The notes under the pieces: model-generated
The model's input: only the letters and a program-made list of their open reading frames with translations
Databases searched by the model: none
What the model was told of the DNA's origin: nothing
Assembly (NCBI GenBank): GCA_035556555.1
Contig: DATMES010000002.1
Coordinates: 124,001 to 188,000 of the forward strand
Source of the DNA: Frankiaceae bacterium
GTDB lineage: Bacteria > Actinomycetota > Actinomycetes > BP-191
Length of the DNA: 64,000 nucleotides
Direction of reading: 5' to 3'
Shown here: positions 36,470-45,367 of the stretch, piece by piece
Layout: the number at the start of each line of letters is the position of its first letter
How positions within the stretch are numbered: position 1 is the first letter of the stretch
Program-made: the position numbers and the translations under genes

Positions 36470-37290
36470 CTGCCGAGCACCTTGCGGTAGCGGGCCTCGA
36501 CGAAGCACCACAGCCCGAACGCCACCAGCCCCGCCGCCACGACCATGATGAGCGGCTCGCCGTACGGTGCCTTGGCGAGCGTCCGCAGTGACCCGTCGAT
36601 GCCGCGCGCCTTCTCCGCGTCGTACGTGATGGCGGCCTGCACGAGGAACGCGCCGACGAGCGAGAAGACGACGAACCGCGCGGCGAGGCCGGCGTACGCG
36701 ACCGGCTTGAGCCAGCGCAGCGTCGTCGGGTCGATCTCGCTCTGCTTGAGCCGCTTGCGGTACTTGCCGGACAGCGCGCGCCAGGCGTTGGCGACGCCGA
36801 CGCCGATGAGCGCGAGGCCGATCGCCGCGACGAGGTACCGCCCGCCCGGCCACTCCAGCACGCGCGCGGTGTAGTCCTGCTCCTGCTCGTCGGAGTTCTC
36901 CGCGTGCTTGGTCACGACGAAGGACAGCGTCGTCACGGCGAAGCCGATGTAGAGGATCGCGCGCAGGAACGAGCCGATGCGCGACAGCGCGCTCTTGTCG
37001 CCGGGCCGTACGGTCGCCTCCGCGATGCGCCACGCCGCGTACCCGAAGAACCCGATCGCGACGAGCAGCAGGCTCCAGCGCCCGATGCCGTTGCGCCCGA
37101 TGGCACGGAACGCGCCGTGCCTGTCGGCCTGCTGCGTCGAGCCCATCGCGAGCTTGAACGCGAGGAAGCCGACGACGAGGTAGAGGAACCCCCGCGCGAC
37201 GAGGCCGAGCCTCGCCAGCCACTGCATGCCGTCGCTCTCGGCGGCCTCCTTGCCCTTGCTCTTCGCGCGTTCGGACGTCGCCGTTGCCAT
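36466..37290 (-). CDS. DUF1206 six-helix membrane protein
   Basis: The 274-residue product shows three repeats of a paired-helix module: WLARLGLVARGFLYLVVGFLAF, FLRAILYIGFAVTTLSFVV and WLKPVAYAGLAARFVVFSLVGAFL, each followed by a second helix. This is the DUF1206 layout. Function is unknown. The N-terminus is a Lys/Glu-rich cytosolic segment. It lies 21 bases downstream of the flippase gene and may share its transcript. Confidence 0.9.
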   Translation of the reverse strand: MATATSERAKSKGKEAAESDGMQWLARLGLVARGFLYLVVGFLAFKLAMGSTQQADRHGAFRAIGRNGIGRWSLLLVAIGFFGYAAWRIAEATVRPGDKSALSRIGSFLRAILYIGFAVTTLSFVVTKHAENSDEQEQDYTARVLEWPGGRYLVAAIGLALIGVGVANAWRALSGKYRKRLKQSEIDPTTLRWLKPVAYAGLAARFVVFSLVGAFLVQAAITYDAEKARGIDGSLRTLAKAPYGEPLIMVVAAGLVAFGLWCFVEARYRKVLGS

Positions 37291-37311
37291 GGGGGCGGCG
37301 TACCCGAACGG

Positions 37312-38895
37312 TCACCCCAGCAACCGCGAAACCCACCGCCCGCGTGAGCCGAGGGCGCCGGCGAGCCACTCGCGGTCCGTCGCCGGGATCACCCTGAGCA
37401 GTCGCAGGAACGCCCCATACGCCGCAAGCCCGGCGATACCGCCCACGACGAGCCCAGGCAGCGGCGGCAGTACCTCGACGGCCATCCACGCGATGCCACC
37501 GGCCGCCGTCGCTGCCAGCGCCGCGCGGACGAGGCGCAGCACGCCCCAGTCCGCGCCGGTGGCGAAGCGGCCCGCGTACGCCAGCACGACGAGCGAGGCG
37601 GCGACCTGCGCGGCGGCGTTCGCGATCGCGGCGCCGAACGCCCCGTGCCGCGGCACCAGCGCGAACGCGAACGCGAGGTCCGCCACCGTCCCCGCCACGC
37701 TCGCCGCGAACAGCACCCGCAGCCGCCCGAGTCCCTGCACCAGCCCGAACGCGAGGTGGAACAGCGCCACCGCCGGCACCGCCGCCAACGCCACGAGGAG
37801 GACACGGCCCGCGCGCGAGTACTCGTCGCCGTAGACGAGGTCGACCGCCACCGGCCCGAGCGCCGCGGAGACCGCGGTGAGGGGGAGCGTGAGGACGAGC
37901 AGGAGGCGTACGGAGCGCGCGTAGCCGCGCTTGATGCGGTCGAACGCGCCGGCGCCGTACAGCGTCGCCACCGACCCCGGCACGACGGCCGCGAACGCCT
38001 GCAGCACCCGCGTGATGACCGCGACGCCGCCGAACGCCACGGAGTACAGCGCGATCTCGGAGTCGTCGGCGTAGCGGTCGAGGAAGAGGAACTCCGAGCG
38101 CTGCCAGACGACGTACGCGAACACCGCCTGCAACGACGACGCGACGGCGTACCGCGCGACGTTGCGGTGCAGCGCGGGGTCGCTCGTCGGCGGGCCGGGC
38201 AGCTCGCTCATCGCGACGCCGGCGCGGCGGCGGGTGTAGAGCGTCGCGCCGAGACCGACCAGCGCCTCGACCGCGAACATCGCGGCGATGCCGTAGCCGA
38301 GCGCGAGTACGACGACGGTGCCGGCCATCGCGAACAGGCCCGACCAGACGCCGATCATCGACGACTCGCGCCAGCGCAGCCGCGCGCGGAGCAGCGCGAG
38401 GGGGATGCCTCGCAGGACGTTCATGGCGCAGACGACGCCCGCCAGGATCCACGCCCTGCGCAGCTCGCCGCGGACGACGCCGAGGCTCGCCACGCCCGCG
38501 AATGCCAGCGTGCCGACCGCGACCTCGACCCGCGTGGCCCAGCGGGCGAGGCCGAGGACGTCGCCCGGGCGTTCGCGGCCCAGCGTCTCGGCGGTGAACC
38601 GCAGCACCGCGTCCGGCAGCCCGCGGCTCCACACGAACACCATGGACACCGCGGCCCATGCGATGAAGCTCTGCCGGCCCATGTCGTCGGGCCCGAGGAA
38701 GCGCGCGGCGGCCACTGACTGGACCAGCAGGTAGACCTGGGGGATGAGGTGGCTGAACGCGTTCCACGCGCCGGCGCGCGAGACGTTCTTGCCCGTGGTC
38801 TCGGCGGCGAAGCCCGACAGCTCGGCGGGCTGCGCGTCGAAGGTGTCCTCGAGGTGCGCCTCGGGTTCGTCCCGCGGCCGGTCGCTGGGTGTCAT
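37312..38895 (-). CDS. Polysaccharide/lipid-linked oligosaccharide flippase
   Basis: The 527-residue protein has about 14 membrane helices in the MVF/MATE polysaccharide transporter pattern: NAFSHLIPQVYLLVQSVAAARFLGPDDMGRQSFIAWAAV at the start, then SVAFGGVAVITRVLQAFAAVVPGSVATLYGAG. Such proteins flip undecaprenyl-linked glycans across the membrane. A 45-residue acidic cytosolic tail precedes the first helix. It is divergent from the three-gene operon at 38919, with 23 bases between. Confidence 0.88.
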   Translation of the reverse strand: MTPSDRPRDEPEAHLEDTFDAQPAELSGFAAETTGKNVSRAGAWNAFSHLIPQVYLLVQSVAAARFLGPDDMGRQSFIAWAAVSMVFVWSRGLPDAVLRFTAETLGRERPGDVLGLARWATRVEVAVGTLAFAGVASLGVVRGELRRAWILAGVVCAMNVLRGIPLALLRARLRWRESSMIGVWSGLFAMAGTVVVLALGYGIAAMFAVEALVGLGATLYTRRRAGVAMSELPGPPTSDPALHRNVARYAVASSLQAVFAYVVWQRSEFLFLDRYADDSEIALYSVAFGGVAVITRVLQAFAAVVPGSVATLYGAGAFDRIKRGYARSVRLLLVLTLPLTAVSAALGPVAVDLVYGDEYSRAGRVLLVALAAVPAVALFHLAFGLVQGLGRLRVLFAASVAGTVADLAFAFALVPRHGAFGAAIANAAAQVAASLVVLAYAGRFATGADWGVLRLVRAALAATAAGGIAWMAVEVLPPLPGLVVGGIAGLAAYGAFLRLLRVIPATDREWLAGALGSRGRWVSRLLG

Positions 38896-38918
38896 CGGTG
38901 GGTATCGTCGCGGGGTGA

Positions 38919-40175
38919 GTGATCTTGGGTGATCTGCGGAGCCTACGCCGCGCGGACGCCCGGTTCGTGCTGCCCGCCTTGCCGCGCCGTGCCGTCGTCC
39001 TCGGGGGACTCACCGACTGGTGCGACGGCCTGGAGGCCGCCGGCGTCGAGGTCGTCCCCGCCGGTGCCGTCGCGGACCTCGTCGTCGCGCCCGCCGTCCT
39101 CGCCCGCGACGCCGCGTCACTCGGTGTCGGGACGGTGCTGGTCGACGGCGCCGTACGGTCGCTCCCCGGCATGGCCTCGCGTCGCATCCTGACGCTGCCG
39201 CGGACCAACGCGCCGCAGTACGTCATCGACCCCGCGCAGCGCGCCGCGGCGGCGTACGCCGGCTCGCTGCTGCCGCGTTTCTCGCGCGTCGCGCCGGCCG
39301 TCCTGGCTTCGGGGGTACGGATGCCGCTGGCGGCCGTGACGGTCGGCGCGCGGGTGCCTGGCCGTCCCGCGGTGCTGGCGTCGGCCGCGGAGCTCGGCGC
39401 GGAGCGCGGCGGCGAGTGGTTCCTGGCGCTCGGCTCCGGCGGCGTACGGCGCCGCGCCGTCTTCTACGTCTTCCCGCCCGGCGCGAAGGCGCCCGCGCAG
39501 GTCGTGAAGTTCGGGCGGGTGGCGGGGGAGTACGGCGCGTTCGACCGCGACGAGCGCGGCCTCTCGCTGGCGCTGGCGGCCGGCTCCGTCGTCGCGGACA
39601 AGGCGCCCCGGCTCGTCGGCCGCGGTGACGCGTGCGGGCTGCCGGCCAGCGTCGAGACGGCACTGCCCGGCGTACGGCTCACGCCGTCCGTGGCAGCCGC
39701 CGAGCCGGTCGTGGCGTGGCTGCGCGCGGTCGCTACGTCCACCGTGTCGCGTGGTCCGGACGGGGAGCCGCGGGTGTTCCGGCACGGCGACGTGTTCCCC
39801 GGCAACGTCGTCGTCACCGGCAGCGGCTTCGGGCTCGTCGACTGGGAGCACGCCGACCCGGCGGGGCTTCCGCTCGCGGACCTGCTGTTCTTCGCGGCGC
39901 ACGTGGTCGATGGAGACCCGGTGGAGACGTTCGCGGCCGGGTCGCCGGTGCTCGCGCGCTGGCTGCGCGACGCGGCCGGCGACCTCGGCCTGTCCGGGGA
40001 CCAGGTCGTGGACATCGCGTGGCGGACGTGGGAGGCGCACGGTGGCCGTGCCCGCGCCGCGCGGGTGCTGCGCGAGTCGCTCACCGGGCAGACCGTCGCG
40101 CCGTACCTCCCCGAGCGCATCGCCGACGCCTGGACCTCCGACCCCCGGCTCGGCCGCCACTGGCGGCCGTGGTGA
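38919..40175 (+). CDS. Aminoglycoside-phosphotransferase-like kinase (418 aa)
   Basis: The C-terminal half has the protein-kinase-like APH core: catalytic loop FRHGDVFPGNVVVTGSGFGLVDWEHADPAGLPLADLLFF, with His-Gly-Asp and the metal-binding Asp. The N-terminal half is unusual and contains a methyltransferase-like or nucleotide-fold stretch with RAVVLGGLTDWCDGLEAAG. The substrate may be a sugar or lipid in surface glycan synthesis, given the flippase opposite. GTG 38919 is 10 bases after TATCGT. It is coupled to the ATP-grasp gene. Confidence 0.75.
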   Translation: MILGDLRSLRRADARFVLPALPRRAVVLGGLTDWCDGLEAAGVEVVPAGAVADLVVAPAVLARDAASLGVGTVLVDGAVRSLPGMASRRILTLPRTNAPQYVIDPAQRAAAAYAGSLLPRFSRVAPAVLASGVRMPLAAVTVGARVPGRPAVLASAAELGAERGGEWFLALGSGGVRRRAVFYVFPPGAKAPAQVVKFGRVAGEYGAFDRDERGLSLALAAGSVVADKAPRLVGRGDACGLPASVETALPGVRLTPSVAAAEPVVAWLRAVATSTVSRGPDGEPRVFRHGDVFPGNVVVTGSGFGLVDWEHADPAGLPLADLLFFAAHVVDGDPVETFAAGSPVLARWLRDAAGDLGLSGDQVVDIAWRTWEAHGGRARAARVLRESLTGQTVAPYLPERIADAWTSDPRLGRHWRPW

Positions 40176-41230
40176 TGCGCGCCCTCGTCGTCGGCGACGA
40201 CGACGCGCGCGGCCTCCTCGCGGCGGTGCGTTCGCTGGGCGCCAACGGCTGGCACGTCGGCGTCGTCACGCCGTCGCGGCGTTCGCTGGCGGCGTCGTCG
40301 CGGTGGTGCTCCGCGTGGCATCCGCTGGGCGCTGACGTCGTCGCGTCGGTGGGGGCGGTGAGCGCGTCGTACGACGTCGTCCTCCCCGGTGGCGACGCCG
40401 AGGTGTCCGCGCTCTCGGAGCGCCGTGACGAGGTGGGCTGCGTCGTGCCGTACGGCAGCCGCGAGTCGGTCCGCTGCGTCCTCGACAAGGTCTCGCTGTC
40501 GTCGGCGGCTGTGTCGGCGGGGCTGTCCGTGCCGCGGACGTTCGAGGCCGACGACGTCTCCGGAACGGTCGTCGTGAAGTCCCGCTCGCACGTCGCCGGG
40601 CGCGTCCCGACCGTCGTCACCGACGACCCGGCGGCGGTGCGTACGGCCGTCGCGTCGGCGCGCGCGGCGGGTGCCGAGCCGGTGGTGCAGGAGTGTGTCA
40701 GCGGACCCTTGCTCGCGCTGTCCGTCGTGCTGTGGGACGGCGAGGTGGTGGCCGCGGTGCAGCAGCGTTCGAGCGGTCTCTGGCCGCCGGGCGCGGGTAT
40801 CTCGACGCGCGCGGAGACCGTCCGCGTGGACTCGTCGTTGCAGGAACGCGTCGCGGCGTTGCTGCGCTCGATCGGCTGGGCGGGGCTGGCGCAGGCGCAG
40901 TTCCTCGAACGCGCCGACGGTCCCGTCCTCATCGACGTCAACGGCCGCTGCTACGGCTCCCTCGCGCTCGCCGCCGCGGCCGGCGTGGACCTCGCCGCGG
41001 TGTGGGCGTCGGCGGCGCTGGGACTGCCGTACGTGGCGGGCCCCGCAGTGCCGGGCGTGCGGTACCAGTGGCTGTACGGCGACGTGCGCAGGTCGTGGCG
41101 GGAGTCGCGTTCGGTGCTGCCTGCGGCGGCGTACGCGCGCGGCGCCGCGCACTCCGTCTGGGACCGCCGCGACCCGCGTCCCGGGGTCGCGTACGGCGCG
41201 TCGCTGGCCCGGCTGGCGGCCGCGCGATGA
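40175..41230 (+). CDS. ATP-grasp ligase
   Basis: The 351-residue protein has an N-terminal pre-ATP-grasp fold (RALVVGDDDARGLLAAVRSLGANGWHVGVVT) and an ATP-grasp core with ESVRCVLDKVSLSSAAVSAGLSVPRTF, VVKSRSH and the metal site QAQFLERADGPVLIDVNGRCYGSLALA. It should activate a carboxylate with ATP and join it to an amine or similar nucleophile. ATG 40175 shares a base with the previous stop; GTG 40172 is an alternative. The substrate is unknown. Confidence 0.85.
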   Translation: MRALVVGDDDARGLLAAVRSLGANGWHVGVVTPSRRSLAASSRWCSAWHPLGADVVASVGAVSASYDVVLPGGDAEVSALSERRDEVGCVVPYGSRESVRCVLDKVSLSSAAVSAGLSVPRTFEADDVSGTVVVKSRSHVAGRVPTVVTDDPAAVRTAVASARAAGAEPVVQECVSGPLLALSVVLWDGEVVAAVQQRSSGLWPPGAGISTRAETVRVDSSLQERVAALLRSIGWAGLAQAQFLERADGPVLIDVNGRCYGSLALAAAAGVDLAAVWASAALGLPYVAGPAVPGVRYQWLYGDVRRSWRESRSVLPAAAYARGAAHSVWDRRDPRPGVAYGASLARLAAAR

Positions 41231-42357
41231 CCGCGCTGGAGATCGTCGACGCCGCCGCGCGCGGGCGTGTCCTCGTCACAGGCTCGCTGCCTCCCGAGGG
41301 CCGCGACCTCGACGTGCTGGCGCCTCGCGAGTCGGCGGCGGCGATCGCGGAGGCGTTGGGCGCCAACGGGTTCGTGGCGCGGCGGACGACGTGGGCGCGG
41401 TTCGCGCCGCTCGAGCTGGTGGACGTCCGCGAGCTCGCCGCCGAGGCGATGCTGGCCCGCGCGCTACCGCTCGCCGGCTGCGCGAACGTCTGCCGTCCCG
41501 ACCCCGCGGACGCGCTGCTGCTGGTGGCGCGGGCGTTCGCGCACGACGGGCGGCTGACGGCGTCGCGGCGTACCCGCGCGGAGGCGCCGCTCGACGTCTG
41601 GGCGGAGGCGCGGGCGCGCGGTGGGGAGCGCGAGCTGGCGGCGTTCGCGGAGGCGCTGCGCGAAGGGGAGCCGGTCGTGCCGCGCGTCGCGCGGAAGGTA
41701 CGCAGGGTGCGCGAGGCGGGCGTCGTGACGCTGTCGGGCGTGGACGGCTCCGGCAAGAGCACGCAGGCCGAGCTGCTGCGCGACGCGCTGACCGCGACCG
41801 GCATCGACGCCGTCGTCGAGTGGAACCGGCTGTCCCACGACCGCTGGCTCGACGCGATAGCGCGGCCGGTGAAGAAGGTGCTACGGCGCGGCGGGTCGCG
41901 GCCGGCCACCTCGACCGCGCCGAGCGCGAAGGCCGCCGCTGAGCCTGCCCCCGTGCGCGGCGCGTGGGTCGTCGTCGTCGCGCTCGCGAATGCCCTCGCG
42001 CACCTGCGCAGCGTGCGCGCGCACACCCTCGCAGGCCGCGTCGTGATCTGCGACCGGTACGTCCTCGACTCCGTCGTGCAGCTGTCGACGCAGTACCCGC
42101 CGGGGCTCGGGCGACGGATCGGGATCGCGCTCGTCCGCCTGCTCTCGCCAAGACCGCGGGCGGCGTTCTACCTCGACCTGCCGGCCGAGGTCGCGTGGGA
42201 GCGCAAGCCACGCCCGGGCCGTCGCGAGCGCATGGAACGCCAGGCCGAGCGCTACCGCGAGGAGTGCGAACGCCTCGGCGTCACCAGACTCGACGCGACC
42301 CGTTCCCCCGAGGCCCTCGCCGCCGAGATCGCGACCGAGGTCTGGCGACGGCTCTGA
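41227..42357 (+). CDS. Nucleotidyltransferase-like / thymidylate-kinase-like fusion
   Basis: Residues 1-150 look like a degenerate nucleotidyltransferase (LVTGSLPPEGRDLDVLAP, as in other polysaccharide-cluster proteins). From about 165 a P-loop kinase follows: VVTLSGVDGSGKSTQAELL, ICDRYVLDSVVQL and a lid-like region WERKPRPGRRERMERQ. It resembles thymidylate kinase but the fusion and context suggest phosphorylation of a sugar or lipid intermediate. The ATGA overlap with the ATP-grasp gene shows coupling. Confidence 0.78.
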   Translation: MTALEIVDAAARGRVLVTGSLPPEGRDLDVLAPRESAAAIAEALGANGFVARRTTWARFAPLELVDVRELAAEAMLARALPLAGCANVCRPDPADALLLVARAFAHDGRLTASRRTRAEAPLDVWAEARARGGERELAAFAEALREGEPVVPRVARKVRRVREAGVVTLSGVDGSGKSTQAELLRDALTATGIDAVVEWNRLSHDRWLDAIARPVKKVLRRGGSRPATSTAPSAKAAAEPAPVRGAWVVVVALANALAHLRSVRAHTLAGRVVICDRYVLDSVVQLSTQYPPGLGRRIGIALVRLLSPRPRAAFYLDLPAEVAWERKPRPGRRERMERQAERYREECERLGVTRLDATRSPEALAAEIATEVWRRL

Positions 42358-42471
42358 CGGCTGCGGGCTAGTTCTCCTCCGGCCGTAGTTGCTCATTGCC
42401 GGGTGTCTCGAAGCCATCGACAGTGGTCGCCGACGACGGGGTGAGCACCCCCTGACCACGAGGGGCCGAGC

Positions 42472-42645
42472 ATGAGGTTCGTCATCAACAGCAGCGGCAC
42501 ACAGGTCTACTTCGAGATCCAGTCCGACGGCAACTACGAGACGCTCGCCACGTCCGAGCGGTACAAGGACAAGGACGACGCCCTGGCGGCGATCGACATC
42601 ATCAAGGCTGAGGCCGCGACGGCCCAGACCAAGGACAACACGTAG
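42472..42645 (+). CDS. DUF1508 (YegP-like) small protein, 57 aa
   Basis: The protein is one DUF1508 module (RFVINSSGTQVYFEIQSDGNYETLATSERYKDKDDALAAIDIIK), a small beta-beta-beta-alpha fold; related proteins carry two copies. Function is unclear, with stress-related annotations only. ATG 42472 follows GAGGGG. The stop is 3 bases from the convergent beta-propeller gene. Confidence 0.85.
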   Translation: MRFVINSSGTQVYFEIQSDGNYETLATSERYKDKDDALAAIDIIKAEAATAQTKDNT

Positions 42646-42648
42646 CGG

Positions 42649-43587
42649 CTAGGGCTTCGCGAGGCGGACGACGCCGTACGACGCGGTGTCCGGCGAGGAG
42701 ACGCCGAAGCGCGCGTTGACGGCGTACAGCGACGAGCCGTGCTCCGCGATCGTCGTCGGCACCTGGAACGCCGCGACCTGCGTCCTGCTCACGACGACGC
42801 CGCTCGAGTAGTCGGGCGCGAGCAGGACCTCGGCGACGGCGTTGCCGCGGTTCTGCACGACGTAGACCGTGCGGCCGTCGAGCAGGATGCCGTCGGCGTT
42901 GACGAGGCTCTCGGTGCCGCCCGCCGGGTCGGTCAGCGGGACCAGCGTCGTGACACCGGTCGCGGCGTCGACGACGTAGAGCGCGGCCTTGTTGCTCTGC
43001 ACGACGAACAGCGTCGTGCCGTCGGGCGTCGCGGCGATGCCGTTGACGTTGAAACCGCTGGTGTAGACGAGGTCTCCGGTCAGCGGCAGGACCGTGAGCG
43101 CGCCGGGCGAGCCGTCGGGGTTCCGCGCGATCCGGTAGAGGACGGGGTTGACCGAGTCGGTGAAGTACGCCGCGTCGCGGGTCAGCACGACGTCGTTGAC
43201 GAACGTCGCGGCCGTCGTGAGCGTGTGGACCGCGACGTCGTCGCCGGTCGTGGCGTCGTAGACGAACGCCTTGCCCGTCGGCCCGCCGGCGACCCAGAGC
43301 AGCCCGCGGTCGTACTTCAGCCCGATCGCCGCGCGGCCGCTCTGCGCGGGCACGAGCTCGTCCACGACACCGGTCCGGTAGTCGCCGACGCGCACCGCGC
43401 CGGTGGGGATGGAGCCGACGTAGAACGTCGTCCCCGTCCCGCCCGCGATGCCCTCGGGGCGGTAGCCGTTGGGGAGCGCGATGACGTCGGGCCACGCCGC
43501 GGCGGCGACGGCGGGCGCGGCCTGGACGACGGCGAGACCGGCACCCAGTACGAGGACGGAGAGCGCGGACGAGAGACGACGGGACAC
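42649..43587 (-). CDS. Secreted beta-propeller (SMP-30/NHL-like) protein
   Basis: The 312-residue product has a signal peptide (SSALSVLVLGAGLAVVQAAPAVAA) and repeated propeller blades: GYRPEGIAGGTGTTFYVGSI, ALYVVDAATGVTTLVPLTD, LVNADGILLDGRTVYVVQNRGNAVAEV. It resembles SMP-30/gluconolactonase-like or YncE proteins, but catalytic metal ligands cannot be confirmed. Location is extracytoplasmic. GTG 43587 follows GGAGG. Confidence 0.82.
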   Translation of the reverse strand: MSRRLSSALSVLVLGAGLAVVQAAPAVAAAAWPDVIALPNGYRPEGIAGGTGTTFYVGSIPTGAVRVGDYRTGVVDELVPAQSGRAAIGLKYDRGLLWVAGGPTGKAFVYDATTGDDVAVHTLTTAATFVNDVVLTRDAAYFTDSVNPVLYRIARNPDGSPGALTVLPLTGDLVYTSGFNVNGIAATPDGTTLFVVQSNKAALYVVDAATGVTTLVPLTDPAGGTESLVNADGILLDGRTVYVVQNRGNAVAEVLLAPDYSSGVVVSRTQVAAFQVPTTIAEHGSSLYAVNARFGVSSPDTASYGVVRLAKP

Positions 43588-43643
43588 GGCGGCCTCCTGC
43601 GACGGATCAGGACATGTCGGGAGAAACCGTAACTCCGCGAACG

Positions 43644-44480
43644 TCAGCCCGTGAGCGCGGCCACGAGGGCGGCGGGGTCGGTCGTCCGCGGCCGGTCGCT
43701 GACCTGGCCGTCGCCCAGCTCGACGACGCGCCACGCGCCGGAGGTCACGCGCGCGAGGTCCACCGTCACGAACGGCAGCCCCAGTGACGCGACCGCAGGC
43801 GCGACGGCTGACACGTCCACGTCGCCCGGCGCCGCGTCGGGCTCGTCGGGGTGCGCGGTGACGAGCGCGCAGCGACCGCCCACCCACCAGGTGCGGACCT
43901 CGGCGCCGGTGAACGGCTCGTACCGCCGCAGCACGAACCCGCCCACGCGGGCGTCGTCACGCACCTCGAGGAACCTCTCGGCCACGCGCCATGCCGCCTC
44001 GGCGTCGGCCACGTCGGGGACGTACGCCGCCTGGTGCCAGTAGTGCTTCGCCGACTTCACGTGGTCGCGCAGCACCGCGGCCCCGCTGCCGATCGCGGCG
44101 CGGCACTCGTCGAAGTCCGAGCGCGTGAACCCGCCGGCGACCGCGCTGAACGGCGTGTGGTCGCGCAGTGCGTCGTACCAGCCGGGCAGCTCGTGCGCGG
44201 TGCGGTACTGGGCTGCCGACGTGCGCAGCGTCGCGCCGCGGTCTCGCGCCGCCGCGTCGAACGCCGCGTACTCCTCGGCGCGCAGCATCCAGCCGCGGTA
44301 CACGACGTCATTGGAGGCCGGCAGCCGCGCGCAGGCCTCCGCCGCGGCACCGGCCGTGAGCGCGTCGTGGTCGACGAGCGCGACGTCGAGTCCCGCGTCG
44401 CGCGCGGCGTCGTACTCCGGGGCGAAGTGCTCGTCGGGGCGGCGCGGCCTGAGCGGGTCGCTCGGGACGACCAGCAGCAT
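43644..44480 (-). CDS. R2K-clade (DUF4343-like) ATP-grasp protein
   Basis: The 278-residue product has VVYRGWMLRAEEYAAFDAAARDRG, LRDHVKSAKHYWHQAAYVPD, FVLRRYEPFTGAEVRTWWVGG and VTVDLARVTSGAWRVVELGDGQVSD, matching the R2K family of ATP-grasp proteins. These probably ligate amino groups or peptides; biological roles are poorly known. The ATG shares a base with the cupin stop (TGATG), so both are translated together. This is a second, unrelated ATP-grasp 3 kb from the first. Confidence 0.78.
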   Translation of the reverse strand: MLLVVPSDPLRPRRPDEHFAPEYDAARDAGLDVALVDHDALTAGAAAEACARLPASNDVVYRGWMLRAEEYAAFDAAARDRGATLRTSAAQYRTAHELPGWYDALRDHTPFSAVAGGFTRSDFDECRAAIGSGAAVLRDHVKSAKHYWHQAAYVPDVADAEAAWRVAERFLEVRDDARVGGFVLRRYEPFTGAEVRTWWVGGRCALVTAHPDEPDAAPGDVDVSAVAPAVASLGLPFVTVDLARVTSGAWRVVELGDGQVSDRPRTTDPAALVAALTG

Positions 44481-44878
44481 CAGTGGTGCTCGTCGGCGTC
44501 CGCGTCGGCCTTCGTCTCGTGCACGGTGCCGTCGGGATGCTCGGGCGGCGAGTAGATGGAGTACAGCTTGAGGTCCTCGGCGCCGGTGTTGACGACGTTG
44601 TGCCAGACGCCGGCCGGGATGACGAACGCCCAGTCGTCGGACACCTCATGCGACTCGTCCACGCCGTCCTCGGCACGGCCGAGGTCGAGCCGCGCGCTGC
44701 CCTGCTCGATGCGCAGGAACTGGTCGAGCTCGCCGTGCGCCTCCCAGCCGATCTCCTCGCCCGGCTCGAGGCTCATCACCGTCAGCTGGGCGTGGGTGCC
44801 GGTGTGCACCACCGTGCGGAACGTGTCGTTGCCGAGGGTCAGCCGCTCGATGTCGGCCACCCAGGCGAGCGAGGTCAT
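44480..44878 (-). CDS. Cupin-domain protein
   Basis: The 132-residue protein is one cupin barrel: EPGEEIGWEAHGELDQFLRIEQGSARL and WAFVIPAGVWHNVVNTGAEDLKLYSIYSPPEHPDGTVHETKADAD. The His/Glu set for a metal site is visible (WEAHGELDQF and VWHNVVN). It is likely a sugar isomerase-like or metabolite-binding protein. ATG 44878 follows GGAGGA. It is the first gene of a two-gene unit with the R2K ATP-grasp. Confidence 0.88.
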   Translation of the reverse strand: MTSLAWVADIERLTLGNDTFRTVVHTGTHAQLTVMSLEPGEEIGWEAHGELDQFLRIEQGSARLDLGRAEDGVDESHEVSDDWAFVIPAGVWHNVVNTGAEDLKLYSIYSPPEHPDGTVHETKADADADEHH

Positions 44879-44916
44879 GGCTCCTCCGTTCGTCGCGGGC
44901 TGGCCTGCCGAGCATG

Positions 44917-45180
44917 TCAGGTCGTACGGCTCCCGCGCCGCGTGGCGAGCGCCACGGCGACGACGAGCCACGGGGTGAGCCACACGACGTGCCCCGCCGT
45001 GTCGCTCAGCGCGACCGCGAGCGGGAACGTCGCCCCCGCGCCGACGGACCGCCGCCGCGAGCCACCCCGCGGCGCGCCCCGCGATGCCGACGAGGATGGT
45101 GGTCAGCGCGAACAGGATCCCCGTGACGCCGATGACGTACGCGTACCAGGGCGGCTCCGCCGACCCGCTGTCGGCGGCAT
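44917..45180 (-). pseudogene. Frameshifted small membrane protein gene
   Basis: Two coherent membrane segments lie in different frames: PPWYAYVIGVTGILFALTTILVG and then LAVALSDTAGHVVWLTPWLVVAVALATRRGSRTT before TGA (44917-44919). A single extra base near the GTCCGTC site (about 45043-45050) would join them. The plausible start ATG 45180, which has a GGAGGG site, is in yet another frame, so at least one further change exists. It looks like a decayed gene; sequencing error is possible. Confidence 0.55.
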
Positions 45181-45367
45181 GAGCGGGGCCCTCCTGTGGT
45201 CGTCCCCATCCAGGCGATTTGGGACGCGCGACGGCAGCCTTGGGTGCATCAGCGGCAGCGTGGACCACTCGGCCGACCCCGGAGTACGGCAAATGCTGAC
45301 CCTCGCATCGTCGTACGGTTGCAGCATCGTCAATCGGCGGACCACCGCCTGGCAACGAGGGGGTCAG

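Noticed and set aside
35246-39226. A 1326-codon open frame on the reverse strand
   Set aside because: It runs across five well-supported genes in other frames and is Arg/Gly-rich; stop codons are simply rare in this GC-rich DNA.
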